Shown piece by piece: positions 1-8,605 of a DNA stretch of 64,000 nucleotides (positions are counted from its first letter, which is position 1; each line of letters begins with the position of its first letter). The notes under the pieces were generated by a model, which was not told the DNA's origin, ran no database searches, and saw only the letters and a program-made list of their open reading frames with translations. The position numbers and the translations under genes are program-made. The DNA is from VBDM01 sp963699535 (GTDB lineage: Bacteria > Pseudomonadota > Gammaproteobacteria > Burkholderiales > SG8-39), in contig CAVOUJ010000024.1 in assembly GCA_963699535.1 (NCBI GenBank), positions 1 through 64,000 on the forward strand, given 5' to 3'.

Positions 1-1
1 C

Positions 2-79
2 CTTGGTCAGCCGATCGAACGTCCAAAATCGCTTACCACCCACATGCTGGAAGACGAAGCCTTTACAACTCCTGAATGA
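2..79 (+). CDS. C-terminal end of an unidentified protein
   Basis: An open frame enters from the left edge and gives about 25 residues (LGQPIERPKSL...FTTPE) before a TGA. A strong hairpin terminator follows 18 bases later, which supports this as the true end of a gene transcribed rightwards. Too little is present to name the protein. Confidence 0.4.
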   Translation, partial: LGQPIERPKSLTTHMLEDEAFTTPE

Positions 80-97
80 TTTTGATTGGCAATCTCT

Positions 98-127
98 AAA
101 AAGACGTACCTAAAGGGTGCGTCTTTT
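98..127 (+). terminator. Rho-independent terminator
   Basis: AAAAGACG, T, ACC pairs with GGT, G, CGTCTTTT to give a 12-bp stem with one T-G wobble and a 5-base loop, ending in a T-run. It lies just after the partial gene at the left edge and before the end of the convergent phosphoesterase gene, so it may serve both directions. Confidence 0.75.
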
Positions 128-172
128 ACGGTTCATTTTCGGTTGAGGGGAGTTTTCATCTGTAATTCATAC

Positions 173-1069
173 CTATCCGACCGCAAACAAGGATTGCACC
201 TGCCTTGGTCCCTCCAGAATCTCTCGGACTACACACAACCTGCCGTCCTCATCCGGTCTAATCCACCATTTGATGAGCATTATCTCGCCCCGGTCGATTT
301 CGATGCCGGTGATACAGCGCGGGTGCACACTACAGCCGTCGTTATAGAACGGTGGTGTACCTTCATCGGGGAAGCTGGGCGCGTGAGTATGCCCGATGAT
401 TGTCGGTTGGTTACGGGAGCGTACCCACTCCAGGATCCGGTTTTCTATGATGTCACGTTTTTTGAAGTTCGTTGCCGGGCTGGTGGGGTCGTGGGCGGCG
501 ATCAACTGTGCCTGCCTCCAGAAAGAGCGGCACAGGAACCGGGCAATCTTCCAGTATTGATCATTGATAGGGTCTCCCTGATGACCGTGCACCAGAAAAA
601 TCGTTCCATTGCTGGGTGTGTGCCTGAGGATAATCCCCTCGTGGATTTTAATATCCGGAAATAGTGGTTTCTTTTCCCCTGTGTGTTCATCGATGTAGCT
701 GAAGAGTGTCTCTGCCACCACATTGGGATCGCTGCGTTCCATGTCATGGTTGCCATGGAGCAGGTGCATCCTTCCCAACTTATAGAATTCACTCATCCGC
801 CAGAAGACATGGCTGTGCGCCAGACGGACATCTGAAAAGTGCTTGTTCTCCCATAGTTCATCGCCGTCGCCCAGCTCGATGTAAGTAAATCCTTCCTTGA
901 AGTAATGCTCCAGTGCAAAAAAGAAAAGGCTCTGGTTGTGGGCAAAATCGTCCGCCCAGCTGTTGTCGCCACGGTGGACATCGCTGAAAAGAATCAATCT
1001 TGATGTCTGGTCAAAAGGGACTTCAAATGAATTCTGGTATACCTGTGTCAGTCGCTCATAAGTTGACAT
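173..1069 (-). CDS. Calcineurin-like metallophosphoesterase
   Basis: This 298-residue protein has the full set of dinuclear-metal phosphoesterase motifs in order: D-x-H in LFSDVHRGD (residues 30 and 32), GD in ELGDGDE, GNHD, HGHQGD and GHTH near the C-terminus. The layout resembles the UDP-2,3-diacylglucosamine hydrolase branch, but the substrate cannot be read from sequence. An upstream start at 1102 is possible. I chose 1069 because GGGAGG lies 8 bases before that ATG. No signal peptide or membrane segment is evident, so the enzyme is probably cytosolic. It is transcribed alone, divergently from the small gene at 1221. Family assignment is firm; substrate is unknown. Confidence 0.85.
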   Translation of the reverse strand: MSTYERLTQVYQNSFEVPFDQTSRLILFSDVHRGDNSWADDFAHNQSLFFFALEHYFKEGFTYIELGDGDELWENKHFSDVRLAHSHVFWRMSEFYKLGRMHLLHGNHDMERSDPNVVAETLFSYIDEHTGEKKPLFPDIKIHEGIILRHTPSNGTIFLVHGHQGDPINDQYWKIARFLCRSFWRQAQLIAAHDPTSPATNFKKRDIIENRILEWVRSRNQPTIIGHTHAPSFPDEGTPPFYNDGCSVHPRCITGIEIDRGEIMLIKWWIRPDEDGRLCVVREILEGPRQVQSLFAVG

Positions 1070-1220
1070 GTTCAAAGCCTCCCTGCGTATATTCATCCAC
1101 ACGTATATTAAGCTTATTTATACACTAATTCTATCCCTTTTGTTTACAATTTATTTACCTGTAATTAATCAATCCCTAATGCTTGCGTGTTATCATCACG
1201 TGATAGATATGGAGAATAAA

Positions 1221-1562
1221 ATGTTAAAAATTAAAGATAAAATGACATGGAGCGGCCTGCGTAAACCCGTTTACAGGGAACGGCTGCCTGTGGATTACTT
1301 GCGATTGCGAACCGTTCTTGATGACGGATGGATGGTTACTGATGTTGCTGAAATGATTGCTCATGGACGTAACGATAATGGGCATTCATATCTGTTGACA
1401 TTGGCTCATATGCAAAAATTACTCGTTAAGAAAATGGTTGTTTCAAAGGGCAAACTGGTGGATTTGCTTTTAAACAATAATAGTAAACCTATTGCTATAG
1501 GGGAAGCGAAATCGTCAAGCCTACACCCAAACCAAATGACATCTAAAAGACATTTGCAGTGA
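1221..1562 (+). CDS. Small conserved-looking hypothetical protein
   Basis: A 113-residue protein begins MLKIKDKMTWSGLRKP and contains the core PVDYLRLRTVLDDGW. The frame stays open upstream to 1068, but the ATG at 1221 is preceded by GGAG at a good distance and the upstream residues look like noise. The PxxYLRLRTVLDDGW core recalls short uncharacterised proteins in Anaerolineae genomes; that is memory, not a search result. It has no membrane segment and no catalytic motif that I recognise. It ends three bases before the end of the convergent methyltransferase gene. Function is unknown. Confidence 0.6.
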   Translation: MLKIKDKMTWSGLRKPVYRERLPVDYLRLRTVLDDGWMVTDVAEMIAHGRNDNGHSYLLTLAHMQKLLVKKMVVSKGKLVDLLLNNNSKPIAIGEAKSSSLHPNQMTSKRHLQ

Positions 1563-1565
1563 TGT

Positions 1566-2339
1566 TTAGAGTTTAATAGCCCGGGTGGCGATATAAGTGG
1601 GGTGGTACTTGCTCAACAGGCAACCAGTGTGATGGTCTTCATAGAGACTAATGATCCGAAAACCGGCGTCACACTGTCCTCCCAGTAAGTCAGTAAGTGT
1701 ATGGCTGAATTCAAGAGGGATGCCTTTTTCTTTAAATTCCTGCAATTTTTCCGGGGATAGACTTTCGGCATCAGAATAAGGGATGGAATGTTTAACTTCC
1801 AGGATGCCATTTTCCTCCATCTTGAAAATATCGAAGATGTAGTAAACCGGGTTCATCATCCCGGCCAGCATGGTCCCGCCAAACCGCAAAACCCGGAAGG
1901 CTTCCTTCCAGACAGGAAGTACATCGGGACAGAAAACATTCGAGACAGGATGGAAAATGAAATCGAATGACTCATCTGCAAAAAAGGACAAATCACTCAT
2001 ATCGGCTTCGACGGTAGTCAACTGAAGACCATCCCTATTGGCGACAAACCGGTCCCGGTCCAGTTGTTTGGGTGAATTGTCCAATACGGTGACTTTCGCA
2101 CCTGCTGCAGCAAAAATTGGAGCTTGCTGCCCGCCACCGCAGGCGAGACATAACACATCCAGTCCTTTTAAGTGAGGGATCCAATCTTTAGGGACTTGTT
2201 TTTGTTCCGTGAGCAAAACAGAAAATTCCCCTCGACGAGCCGCAGCAATAATTTCAGGTCTGACCGGCTGCGTCCATGGATTCTGGCCTGATTCGACTTG
2301 TTTGTCCCAAGCTTCCCGATTGAAAGCGCGGATGTCCAT
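1566..2339 (-). CDS. Class I SAM-dependent methyltransferase
   Basis: A 257-residue protein carries the SAM-binding motif I VLCLACGGGQQA (about residues 61-72), an acidic residue at the end of strand 2 (VTVLDNSP) and a FDFIFHPVSNVF motif IV region, followed by a VLRFGGTML post-motif. This is the usual Methyltransf_11 arrangement. AAGGAG sits 5 bases before the ATG. The acceptor substrate is not deducible. It faces the small gene at 1221 tail to tail and lies downstream of the LysM gene, separated from it by a terminator, so it is probably transcribed on its own. Confidence 0.8.
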   Translation of the reverse strand: MDIRAFNREAWDKQVESGQNPWTQPVRPEIIAAARRGEFSVLLTEQKQVPKDWIPHLKGLDVLCLACGGGQQAPIFAAAGAKVTVLDNSPKQLDRDRFVANRDGLQLTTVEADMSDLSFFADESFDFIFHPVSNVFCPDVLPVWKEAFRVLRFGGTMLAGMMNPVYYIFDIFKMEENGILEVKHSIPYSDAESLSPEKLQEFKEKGIPLEFSHTLTDLLGGQCDAGFRIISLYEDHHTGCLLSKYHPTYIATRAIKL

Positions 2340-2390
2340 TAATACTCCTTGACCCGGGATGAATAAACTTTCAAAAAAATTATACAGCCT

Positions 2391-2419
2391 AAAAACCTCC
2401 CTGATTTAGGTCAGGGAGG
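2391..2419 (-). terminator. Rho-independent terminator after the LysM gene
   Basis: CCTCCCTGA and TCAGGGAGG form a perfect 9-bp stem with a 6-base loop. Read on the minus strand the stem is followed by TTTTTAGG, which fits termination of the LysM gene ending at 2450. Confidence 0.8.
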
Positions 2420-2449
2420 TTGGTCATCAAAATCTTTCATTACTCATTA

Positions 2450-3592
2450 TCAGGGCTGGGTGGTTGCCGGAACAGCGACGCTCATCCATGAGAACACGCG
2501 CTGGAGCGATTGCGCGCCTGCCGGCAGCCAGGTGGGTTTACCCTGCTCATCGGTTGGACCCTGACGGACAGGGATGACATACCAGCGCATCACATGCGGG
2601 ATGGAGTCATTGGGCCGGAACGTGGACGGGACTATGTATTTTGTATCCTTGGCGTAATCCACCAATTTCCGTCCCTGGCCATCCGTTACATCTTCAACGA
2701 CAATCTGATAAGCCTCGTTATCGCGCAGCGTTCCTACCGATGCCCATTGCAGTGTTACGGTATCGTCAGCCAGGGTGAAGGATTTGCCATCCGGAGGGAG
2801 CAGCAGGTTCGGCGCAGGATAGGGCGGCGGAATGGTCGGCGTGGGAGTGGGTCCGGGCGTGGCTGCACGCATGCATAACGGGATTAAAAGGGGCATGTTG
2901 ATGTAAACGGTATCCGTAGTCAGGCCGTTGAAATCTTTTATCGCCTGTTGAGAAACCGCATAATTGGCTGCGATGATTGATAGCGTGTCACCACTCTGCA
3001 CGGTGTATTCCACTTTTTCGCAGGCTTCCCGGGTGGCTTTCTCAGGTTCGAGTGTTGAAGTTGCAGCCGGGAGTGGGGTCGGAGTCGGGTAGGGGACTTT
3101 GATTTTTTGACCGATAAAGAGATTGTCGCATGCGGCTGGCAGGTTGTTCATGATGATGATACTCTGCACGGATACTTTGAAAGCAAGGGCTATGGATATG
3201 CAGTTATCACCCGATTGAATAGTGTACTCCTGGGGAGGTTGATCTGTCGGGGTGGGGACGATGGTGGGGGTGGACGTCTCAGTAGGTGTAACGGTAATGG
3301 TTGCCGTGTCTGTGGGTGTGGGACCCTGAGTTGGAACGGCAACGTTACCAGTCGCTCTTAGTGCAAGAAAAACGAGCACAGCTCCGATGATGATGAATAA
3401 GGTAAGCAATCCCAGTGCTGCTGGAAGGGATAACGTGAGGGTGGGCATACGGCTGCCCTGAACGGTTTTGATCGATTTCGTCCCAGCTGCGGGGGTTATT
3501 TCCGTTCCGCACACCAGACATCGCGTTGCGGTCTCACTTAGGCGCGTCCCGCAGGTTGGGCAGATTTTAGAATTGGTTGTTTCTGGACTCAT
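2450..3592 (-). CDS. Zinc-ribbon, membrane-anchored LysM-domain protein
   Basis: A 380-residue protein starts with a CPTCG...CLVCG zinc ribbon (about residues 10-30). A single hydrophobic helix follows (about 55-78), then a Pro/Thr-rich linker, two LysM repeats (EYTIQSGDNCISIAL and EYTVQSGDTLSIIAA) each ending in a VP/IP segment, a second Pro/Thr linker and a C-terminal beta-rich domain (about 270-380). LysM domains bind N-acetylglucosamine polymers such as peptidoglycan, so the protein probably anchors at the envelope with the ribbon inside the cell. I chose 3592, not 3643, because a TATAAT box ends 9 bases before that ATG and leaves no room for a ribosome binding site. No hydrolase domain is visible. 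Confidence 0.8.
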   Translation of the reverse strand: MSPETTNSKICPTCGTRLSETATRCLVCGTEITPAAGTKSIKTVQGSRMPTLTLSLPAALGLLTLFIIIGAVLVFLALRATGNVAVPTQGPTPTDTATITVTPTETSTPTIVPTPTDQPPQEYTIQSGDNCISIALAFKVSVQSIIIMNNLPAACDNLFIGQKIKVPYPTPTPLPAATSTLEPEKATREACEKVEYTVQSGDTLSIIAANYAVSQQAIKDFNGLTTDTVYINMPLLIPLCMRAATPGPTPTPTIPPPYPAPNLLLPPDGKSFTLADDTVTLQWASVGTLRDNEAYQIVVEDVTDGQGRKLVDYAKDTKYIVPSTFRPNDSIPHVMRWYVIPVRQGPTDEQGKPTWLPAGAQSLQRVFSWMSVAVPATTQP

Positions 3593-3601
3593 AGCGCCCG
3601 C

Positions 3602-3607
3602 ATTATA
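3602..3607 (-). promoter_or_regulatory. TATAAT -10 box, probable leaderless transcript
   Basis: On the minus strand TATAAT is followed by 9 bases and then the ATG of the LysM gene, so the transcript would begin at or next to the start codon. No -35 hexamer at normal spacing is recognisable. Confidence 0.55.
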
Positions 3608-3708
3608 CCACGTCAATAATTGGTGCTTTGCGCATAACCACAATAACAGGGTAAACGCAGGGTAATAGTATTTTTTCTCGGGAACATAATTCTTGTGTTG
3701 TGGTGGGT

Positions 3709-3714
3709 TATAAT
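3709..3714 (+). promoter_or_regulatory. TATAAT -10 box, probable leaderless transcript
   Basis: TATAAT is followed by 9 bases and then the ATG at 3724 of the E1 alpha gene. The in-frame GTG codons at 3700 and 3703 overlap the box region and are therefore unlikely starts. Confidence 0.55.
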
Positions 3715-3723
3715 TTCGTCCGC

Positions 3724-4626
3724 ATGTCTGCTGATCTAAGCCTGTACCGCACCATATTGTTGATACGCCGATTCGAAGAGCGCCTGCTGGATGAGTTTTC
3801 CACCGGCCGGCTGGTGGGGACGACCCATGCCTACATCGGTCAGGAAGCTGATGCAGCCGGCATATTTTCCGAAATAGCAGCAGACGATGTTATTTTCAGC
3901 AATCATCGCTGCCATGGTCACTTCCTGGCATACGGGGGAGACCCCTACAAGCTGGCGGCAGAGCTGATGGGGAAAGAAACCGGCCTGGTGGGTGGAAGAG
4001 GCGGCAGCCAGCATATCCACTGGCGGAATTTTTATTCGAATGGAATCCAAGGTGGCATCGTTCCGGTGGCGACCGGTATGGCATTTGCCGAAAAAATCAG
4101 ATCAGGCGGCAACATTGTCCTGGTGTTTCTGGGTGATGGAACTTTGGGGGAAGGTGCGACCTATGAAAGTCTCAACATCGCTTCCTTATGGTCGCTCCCG
4201 ATTCTATTTATTCTTGAAAACAACCGATATGCCCAAACCACCCCAATTTCTCTTGCTGTAGCCGGTTCCATTCCGGCGCGTTTTATGGCGTTTGGGATCG
4301 AGACCTGGGAGCGCGATACCAGCGATGTTCTGGAGATACAATCGGCGGCGCGGACTGCCATCCGCCATGTACGCGAAACCGGACGACCTGCCAGCCTGGT
4401 ACTAAACACCAACCGATTCGCTGCCCATTCCAAGGGAGACGATGTACGTGATCCAAAAGAAATTGCCGGATATAAGGAAAATGATCCTCTGACCATTCAT
4501 GCCAGGCGGTTCTCAGAAGCGGAATTGCAGAAAGAGGAGCGTGAAGTCTCTGCCATTATTGAAGATGCTTTCGCCCGGGCAGCCGCTGACCCGTTTCCAG
4601 TGTTGAAAGATCTCTCAACCTCATGA
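3724..4626 (+). CDS. pdhA: Thiamine-diphosphate-dependent dehydrogenase E1, alpha subunit (PdhA/AcoA type)
   Basis: A 300-residue protein of the E1 alpha family, which decarboxylates a 2-oxo acid using thiamine diphosphate. The cofactor motif is clear: GDG at residues 137-139 and NN at 166-167, with GRGGSQHI and SNHRCHGHF upstream as in PdhA/AcoA. The start at 3724 follows a TATAAT box. The stop overlaps the beta-subunit start by four bases (ATGA), so the two are co-translated. No E2 acyltransferase or E3 lipoamide dehydrogenase gene is next to the pair, so the substrate (pyruvate, acetoin or a branched 2-oxo acid) is open. At 300 residues it is slightly shorter than typical PdhA. Confidence 0.85.
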   Translation: MSADLSLYRTILLIRRFEERLLDEFSTGRLVGTTHAYIGQEADAAGIFSEIAADDVIFSNHRCHGHFLAYGGDPYKLAAELMGKETGLVGGRGGSQHIHWRNFYSNGIQGGIVPVATGMAFAEKIRSGGNIVLVFLGDGTLGEGATYESLNIASLWSLPILFILENNRYAQTTPISLAVAGSIPARFMAFGIETWERDTSDVLEIQSAARTAIRHVRETGRPASLVLNTNRFAAHSKGDDVRDPKEIAGYKENDPLTIHARRFSEAELQKEEREVSAIIEDAFARAAADPFPVLKDLSTS

Positions 4627-5621
4627 AGCTGACCGTCCTTGAAAGACTGAATTACGCTTTGCACAAGGCAATGGAAAATGATGCTCGCATTTATGTCATC
4701 GGGGAGGATATTCTCGATCCGTATGGCGGCGCATTTAAAGTCAGCCGTGGGTTGAGCACCAGGTTTCCAGGTCGCGTCTTGACCACTCCCATCTCCGAAT
4801 CCGCCATCGTCGGCATCTCCACGGGCATGGCTCTGCGCGGCTTGCGACCGGTCGCTGAAATCATGTTCGGGGATTTTGTCACTTTGATTGCCGACCAGCT
4901 GGTCAACCACTCCGCCAAGTTCCGCTGGATGTACAACGACCAGGTGCGGGTGCCCATCGTGGTTCGCACCCCGATGGGAGGACACCGTGGCTATGGTCCG
5001 ACCCACAGCCAATCACTCGAAAAGATGTTTCTAGGCGTACCGGGGTTGAAGGTGATTGCTCCCAACACCCTTGGGGATCCCGCCGAATTGCTCCTCGCCT
5101 CCATCGCCGATGATGACCCGATTTTATTCGTGGAACACAAACTGCTTTACACCCGAACGCTTCTCGAGGCGGGTCATGGCGATCTTATGGATTGGACGAT
5201 GGAGACAGGAGGAGGGGTTTACCCTAATTTCGTCCTGCGAAGCAACTACGAACCGGCGGTGACCATTACCACCTATGGCTATAATTTTGAGCTGGCCCGC
5301 CAGGCAGCCTTGGAATTGATGCTCGAACACGAAATATTTTCTGAGATCGTGATATTTTCGCAATTGAGTCCATTCGAACTAAACCCTTTGATTGAGTCAC
5401 TTAGGCGTACACACCGGTTATTGACTGTTGAAGAAGGCAGCCTGACGCTGGGTTGGGGTGCGGAAGTGGCTGCCCGTGCAGCGGAAGCTGCATTTCCCGG
5501 ATTGAGTATCGGCCGCGTGGCTGCGCGCGACCTCCCCATTGCAAATTCGAAAATGCTTGAAGATACCATCCTGCCTTCGAAGAACGACATCATCCTTGCT
5601 GCACTCGATTTGCTCAAATAA
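4623..5621 (+). CDS. pdhB: Thiamine-diphosphate-dependent dehydrogenase E1, beta subunit
   Basis: This 332-residue protein is the partner of the preceding E1 alpha. It has the transketolase pyrimidine-binding domain (GEDILDPYGGAFKVSRGL, then TPISESAIVGISTGMALRG, about residues 25-85) and the C-terminal transketolase domain (from about 200), which forms the alpha2beta2 interface. Its start overlaps the alpha stop by four bases. The pair lacks adjacent E2 and E3 genes, so it may share those subunits with a complex encoded elsewhere. Assignment as E1 beta is firm; substrate is inferred only. Confidence 0.88.
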   Translation: MKLTVLERLNYALHKAMENDARIYVIGEDILDPYGGAFKVSRGLSTRFPGRVLTTPISESAIVGISTGMALRGLRPVAEIMFGDFVTLIADQLVNHSAKFRWMYNDQVRVPIVVRTPMGGHRGYGPTHSQSLEKMFLGVPGLKVIAPNTLGDPAELLLASIADDDPILFVEHKLLYTRTLLEAGHGDLMDWTMETGGGVYPNFVLRSNYEPAVTITTYGYNFELARQAALELMLEHEIFSEIVIFSQLSPFELNPLIESLRRTHRLLTVEEGSLTLGWGAEVAARAAEAAFPGLSIGRVAARDLPIANSKMLEDTILPSKNDIILAALDLLK

Positions 5622-5671
5622 TTAAAAGATCAATCCCTGATTTCTATCAAAAAGATCGGCGTTTTAAACCC

Positions 5672-5709
5672 CAAACCGCCTCATGGCTTGCCCAGAGCCC
5701 GGCGGTTTG
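5672..5709. repeat. Inverted repeat between convergent genes
   Basis: CAAACCGCC and GGCGGTTTG form a perfect 9-bp stem; the enclosed 20 bases hold a second short pairing (GGCT with AGCC). It lies between the converging E1 beta and tsaC genes, where a shared terminator is expected, but no T-run follows on either strand. Confidence 0.45.
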
Positions 5710-5785
5710 TAGAGAAGAATACTAAATATTATTATAGGCTTGCAGTTTAAGAGAAGATGAGGCGGAAATTAATACATCATTAGAG

Positions 5786-6403
5786 TTATTCGAGTGCGGA
5801 CAGGATCTCCTCCATCGAGATGGGTCCTTCCCGAAGGATGACCGGTTCCTCACCTGTGCAGTCCACGACCGTGGAAGGAATACCGCCTGGCGTTACTCCG
5901 CCATCCAGGATCAAGGGAATTTTACCGTCCAATTGAGCCTGAACCCCTTTCGCTGTGGAGGGGCTGGTCTGTCCTGATGAGTTGGCAGAGGTGACCGCCA
6001 AAGGACCGGTCAGGCGAAGCAGCTCCCGGGTGACATTTAAGTTTGGGATTCGAACACCGACGGTCGGAAGCGGTGAAACGACATCGGGAATCGACGAATG
6101 GCGTGGAACGACAATGGTCAATGGTCCCGGCCAGAACTTTTTCCCAAGGGTTATTGCAAATCGATTTACACCTGCCGCAACACGGTGGATTTGATCAACA
6201 TCACTTATCAGAATTGGAATGGCTTTTTCCAGTCCACGTCCTTTTGCCGTATAAATCTTGCTGACGGCGTTGGCATCAAACGCAAGTGCACCCAGACCAT
6301 AAACGGTGTCGGTGGGAAAAGCGACAAGACCTCCGCCGGTCAGCACATCCAATGCATGGGCAAGAGAATTGGAGTCGGTTATGGGAAGGATGAGTGTTTG
6401 CAT
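5786..6403 (-). CDS. tsaC: Threonylcarbamoyl-AMP synthase, TsaC/Sua5/YrdC family
   Basis: A 205-residue YrdC-domain protein. The family makes threonylcarbamoyl-AMP from threonine, bicarbonate and ATP, the first step of the t6A modification at position 37 of ANN-decoding tRNAs. Visible signatures are PTDTVYGLGALAFD (residues 31-44), KGRGLEKAIPILI and AVTSANSSGQ. The length matches a TsaC-like single-domain enzyme without the extra Sua5 domain. prmC lies upstream on the same strand about 60 bases away, and prmC-tsaC linkage is common in bacteria, so they may be co-transcribed. A TAATAT sequence six bases before the ATG may be a weak separate promoter. Confidence 0.88.
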   Translation of the reverse strand: MQTLILPITDSNSLAHALDVLTGGGLVAFPTDTVYGLGALAFDANAVSKIYTAKGRGLEKAIPILISDVDQIHRVAAGVNRFAITLGKKFWPGPLTIVVPRHSSIPDVVSPLPTVGVRIPNLNVTRELLRLTGPLAVTSANSSGQTSPSTAKGVQAQLDGKIPLILDGGVTPGGIPSTVVDCTGEEPVILREGPISMEEILSALE

Positions 6404-6464
6404 GTCTCAATATTAGCGCATTTTGGTTGATTTGTAACCTGTCAATTTACACAAGGTTATTCAT

Positions 6465-7307
6465 TCAGGAATGGGTCCTGATTTCAAGCAACCGGTCGCA
6501 CCCTGACAGATCGCGATGCACGTGTATGGAGGCGCGTGAGAAATTATCAGACGCGAGTGAAAACGCAGCCATCCCCTGTCCGGATTCGATTTCAAGCAGA
6601 ATCAGCCCTCCGGGGGAGAGGAATGAAGGAGCGAACGTGATCAACCTTTGAATCACTTCCAGTCCATCGCTGCCGCCATCCAACGCCAGAGCAGGTTCCT
6701 TTCCATGGATTGGTAGAGTCTTCATCGTGTCGGTGGGAATGTAAGGGAGGTTGGCAACGATCAAATTAAAAGCTTGATTTGCAGATGGAAATAAATCGCA
6801 GCAAACGAAATCGATCCGGTCGGTGACAGAAAACCTGGCAGCATTCCGTTGTGCTACTGCAATCGCGCGGGAAGAAATATCGGTGGCAACCATGTGAAGG
6901 TCTTGAATTTTCGTTAATAGGGAAATTGCAATGCAACCGGAGCCGGTTCCAACATCAATCGCAGAGCGTGAGCCTAGGTTGCTTTCGAGCCAATCCAATG
7001 CTTTCTCTACCATAAGTTCGGTCTCGGGGCGGGGTATCAAAACGTCCGGTGAGACTTCCAATTCCAAGCCGAAAAATTCCCAATGACCGAGAACGTAAGG
7101 TAGCGGCTCGCCACTTACGAGGCGGTCGGTGGAGGCAAGCAATGCATCTTGCTGATAAGCAGTCAATTCATGATCGGAATGCGCCATTACCCAGGAGCGT
7201 GGTTTGGAGAGAATTGAGCCAGCAGGACCTGCCCATCCAGTGAAGGTGTATCGCTGAATGAATTCGAGCCGGGATATAGTTAGCTCCAATCCTTGCTGAA
7301 TGTTCAT
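6465..7307 (-). CDS. prmC: Peptide chain release factor N5-glutamine methyltransferase
   Basis: A 280-residue protein that methylates the glutamine of the GGQ motif in release factors. It has the N-terminal helical PrmC domain (QRYTFTGWAG...AYQQDALLA), the linker PLPYVLGHWEFFGLELEV, SAM motif I IDVGTGSGCIAISLL and the catalytic motif as NLPYIP, where many homologues read NPPY. The first Pro-to-Leu variant is tolerated in some lineages, to my knowledge. It sits directly downstream of prfA, encoding its substrate, on the same strand. A TATAAT box eight bases before the ATG and a terminator after prfA argue that prmC has its own leaderless promoter. Confidence 0.9.
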   Translation of the reverse strand: MNIQQGLELTISRLEFIQRYTFTGWAGPAGSILSKPRSWVMAHSDHELTAYQQDALLASTDRLVSGEPLPYVLGHWEFFGLELEVSPDVLIPRPETELMVEKALDWLESNLGSRSAIDVGTGSGCIAISLLTKIQDLHMVATDISSRAIAVAQRNAARFSVTDRIDFVCCDLFPSANQAFNLIVANLPYIPTDTMKTLPIHGKEPALALDGGSDGLEVIQRLITFAPSFLSPGGLILLEIESGQGMAAFSLASDNFSRASIHVHRDLSGCDRLLEIRTHS

Positions 7308-7315
7308 CGTCCCAT

Positions 7316-7321
7316 ATTATA
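7316..7321 (-). promoter_or_regulatory. TATAAT -10 box of prmC, probable leaderless transcript
   Basis: On the minus strand TATAAT is followed by 8 bases and the prmC ATG at 7307. No ribosome binding site fits in the gap. Confidence 0.55.
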
Positions 7322-7373
7322 TTGACAAAGGTTGAATGCGAAGGGTGACGGTTTTAGATTAGATAAGTCCAAA

Positions 7374-7400
7374 ATAAAAGGATGACCCGTTGAGTCATCC
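7374..7400 (-). terminator. Rho-independent terminator after prfA
   Basis: GGATGAC and GTCATCC form a 7-bp stem with a 7-base loop. Read on the minus strand it is followed by TTTTATTTT, as expected just past the prfA stop at 7405. Confidence 0.75.
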
Positions 7401-7404
7401 CTGT

Positions 7405-8488
7405 TTAATCATCATCTTCCGTCGAGCCAATGGAAAGCCGGTCCGCCTCATCGCGGGTGGAGAGTTCTTCGATGAAAACGTCAATATCACCGTCCATCAC
7501 CGCCGGCAGGTTATAGGATGAAACACCGATGCGATGGTCGGTCACGCGGGATTGAGGGTAATTGTAGGTGCGGATCTTCTCGCTGCGTTCACCGGAACCG
7601 ATCTGCGAACGGCGGTTTGAATCGATTTCGTTGCGGCGCTTTTCATCTTCCAATCTCGTACAGTCTGGCGCGCAGCACGGCCAGGGCACGCAGCTTGTTT
7701 TGCAGCTGGGAGCGTTCATCCTGGCAGGTGATGACCATGCCGGTGGGTTTATGGGTCAGGCGTACGGCGGTGGAGTTCTTCTGGACATTCTGCCCGCCGG
7801 CGCCGGAGGAACGATAGACTTCGATCTCGATGTCGGAGTTCGGGGATGTGGATTTCCACATCGTCCACTTCCGCCAGCACGGCCACGGTTGCAGTGGAGG
7901 TATGGATCCGTCCCTGCGCTTCGGTGGCCGGAACCCGTTGCACGCGGTGCACGCCGGATTCGTATTTTAGTTTGGAGATAAGCGCCGCTTCCCTTTGATC
8001 TCAAAGGTGACTTCCTTGAATCCGCCGATGCCGATCTCGTTGGCAGACATGATCTCGGACTTCCATCCCTGACGTTCGGCGTAGCGGATGTACATGCGGA
8101 AGAGGTTTGCCGCGAATAGGGCGGCTTCGTCACCGCCCGTTCCGGCGCGGATTTCGACGATGACGTTTTTTTCATCCCGCGGATCCTTGGGCACGAGCAG
8201 GGCCTTCAATTCGCTTTCCAGCCTGCTGATCTTCGGTTCAAGTTCCGCCGATCTCAAGTTCAGCCAGTGAGCGCAGTTCCTCATCCTGTTCAGTTTGCAG
8301 CATGCCGCGCGCTTCCTCCAGACGTTTCATCGCCTGGCGGTAATTCGCGGGCCTTTTCGACGATGCGGTTCGAGCTCGATGCGTTCCTTGTTGAGTTCGC
8401 CGGCACGCTGGTAATCGTTCCCGACTTCCATGAGCAGGCGGTCAAGTTCCGCATAGCGATCTTCAATTCCAGAGAGTTTATCGAGCAT
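7405..8488 (-). CDS. prfA: Peptide chain release factor 1 (interrupted by several frameshifts)
   Basis: Release factor 1 recognises UAA and UAG and triggers peptide release through its GGQ loop. The gene is readable only by moving between frames: MLDKLSGIEDRY at 8488, then ELKALLVPKDPRDEKNVIVEIRAGTGGDEAALFAANLFRM, then HRVQRVPATEAQGRIHTSTATVAVL, then the catalytic GAGGQNVQKNSTAVRLTHKPTG, and finally NRRSQIGSGERSEKIRTYNYPQSRVTDHR to the stop. All functional segments are present and in order, so the four or more breaks (near 7.65, 7.86, 7.97, 8.25 and 8.35 kb) look like single-base errors rather than decay. AAGG precedes the ATG. prmC, whose product methylates this factor, lies next downstream. 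Confidence 0.85.
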
Positions 8489-8560
8489 GATTACCTTGGT
8501 TGAACAAATGAATATTGAAAATATGCGACAAGAAACGCGGCAAGTTACGCCGCGCCCGCG

Positions 8561-8566
8561 ATTATA
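8561..8566 (-). promoter_or_regulatory. TATAAT box upstream of prfA
   Basis: A perfect TATAAT on the minus strand lies about 70 bases before the prfA ATG. It is directly preceded by a 16-base palindrome (CCACCTT-AG-AAGGTGG, 8567-8582), which could be an operator or a terminator of the small gene upstream. Confidence 0.45.
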
Positions 8567-8605
8567 CCACCTTAGAAGGTGGCTCCAGGAATGACCCTTG
8601 TCGTT

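Noticed and set aside
3611..3616. TTGACG near the TATAAT box of the LysM gene
   Set aside because: It is only 3 bases from the -10 box, far too close to be a -35 element.
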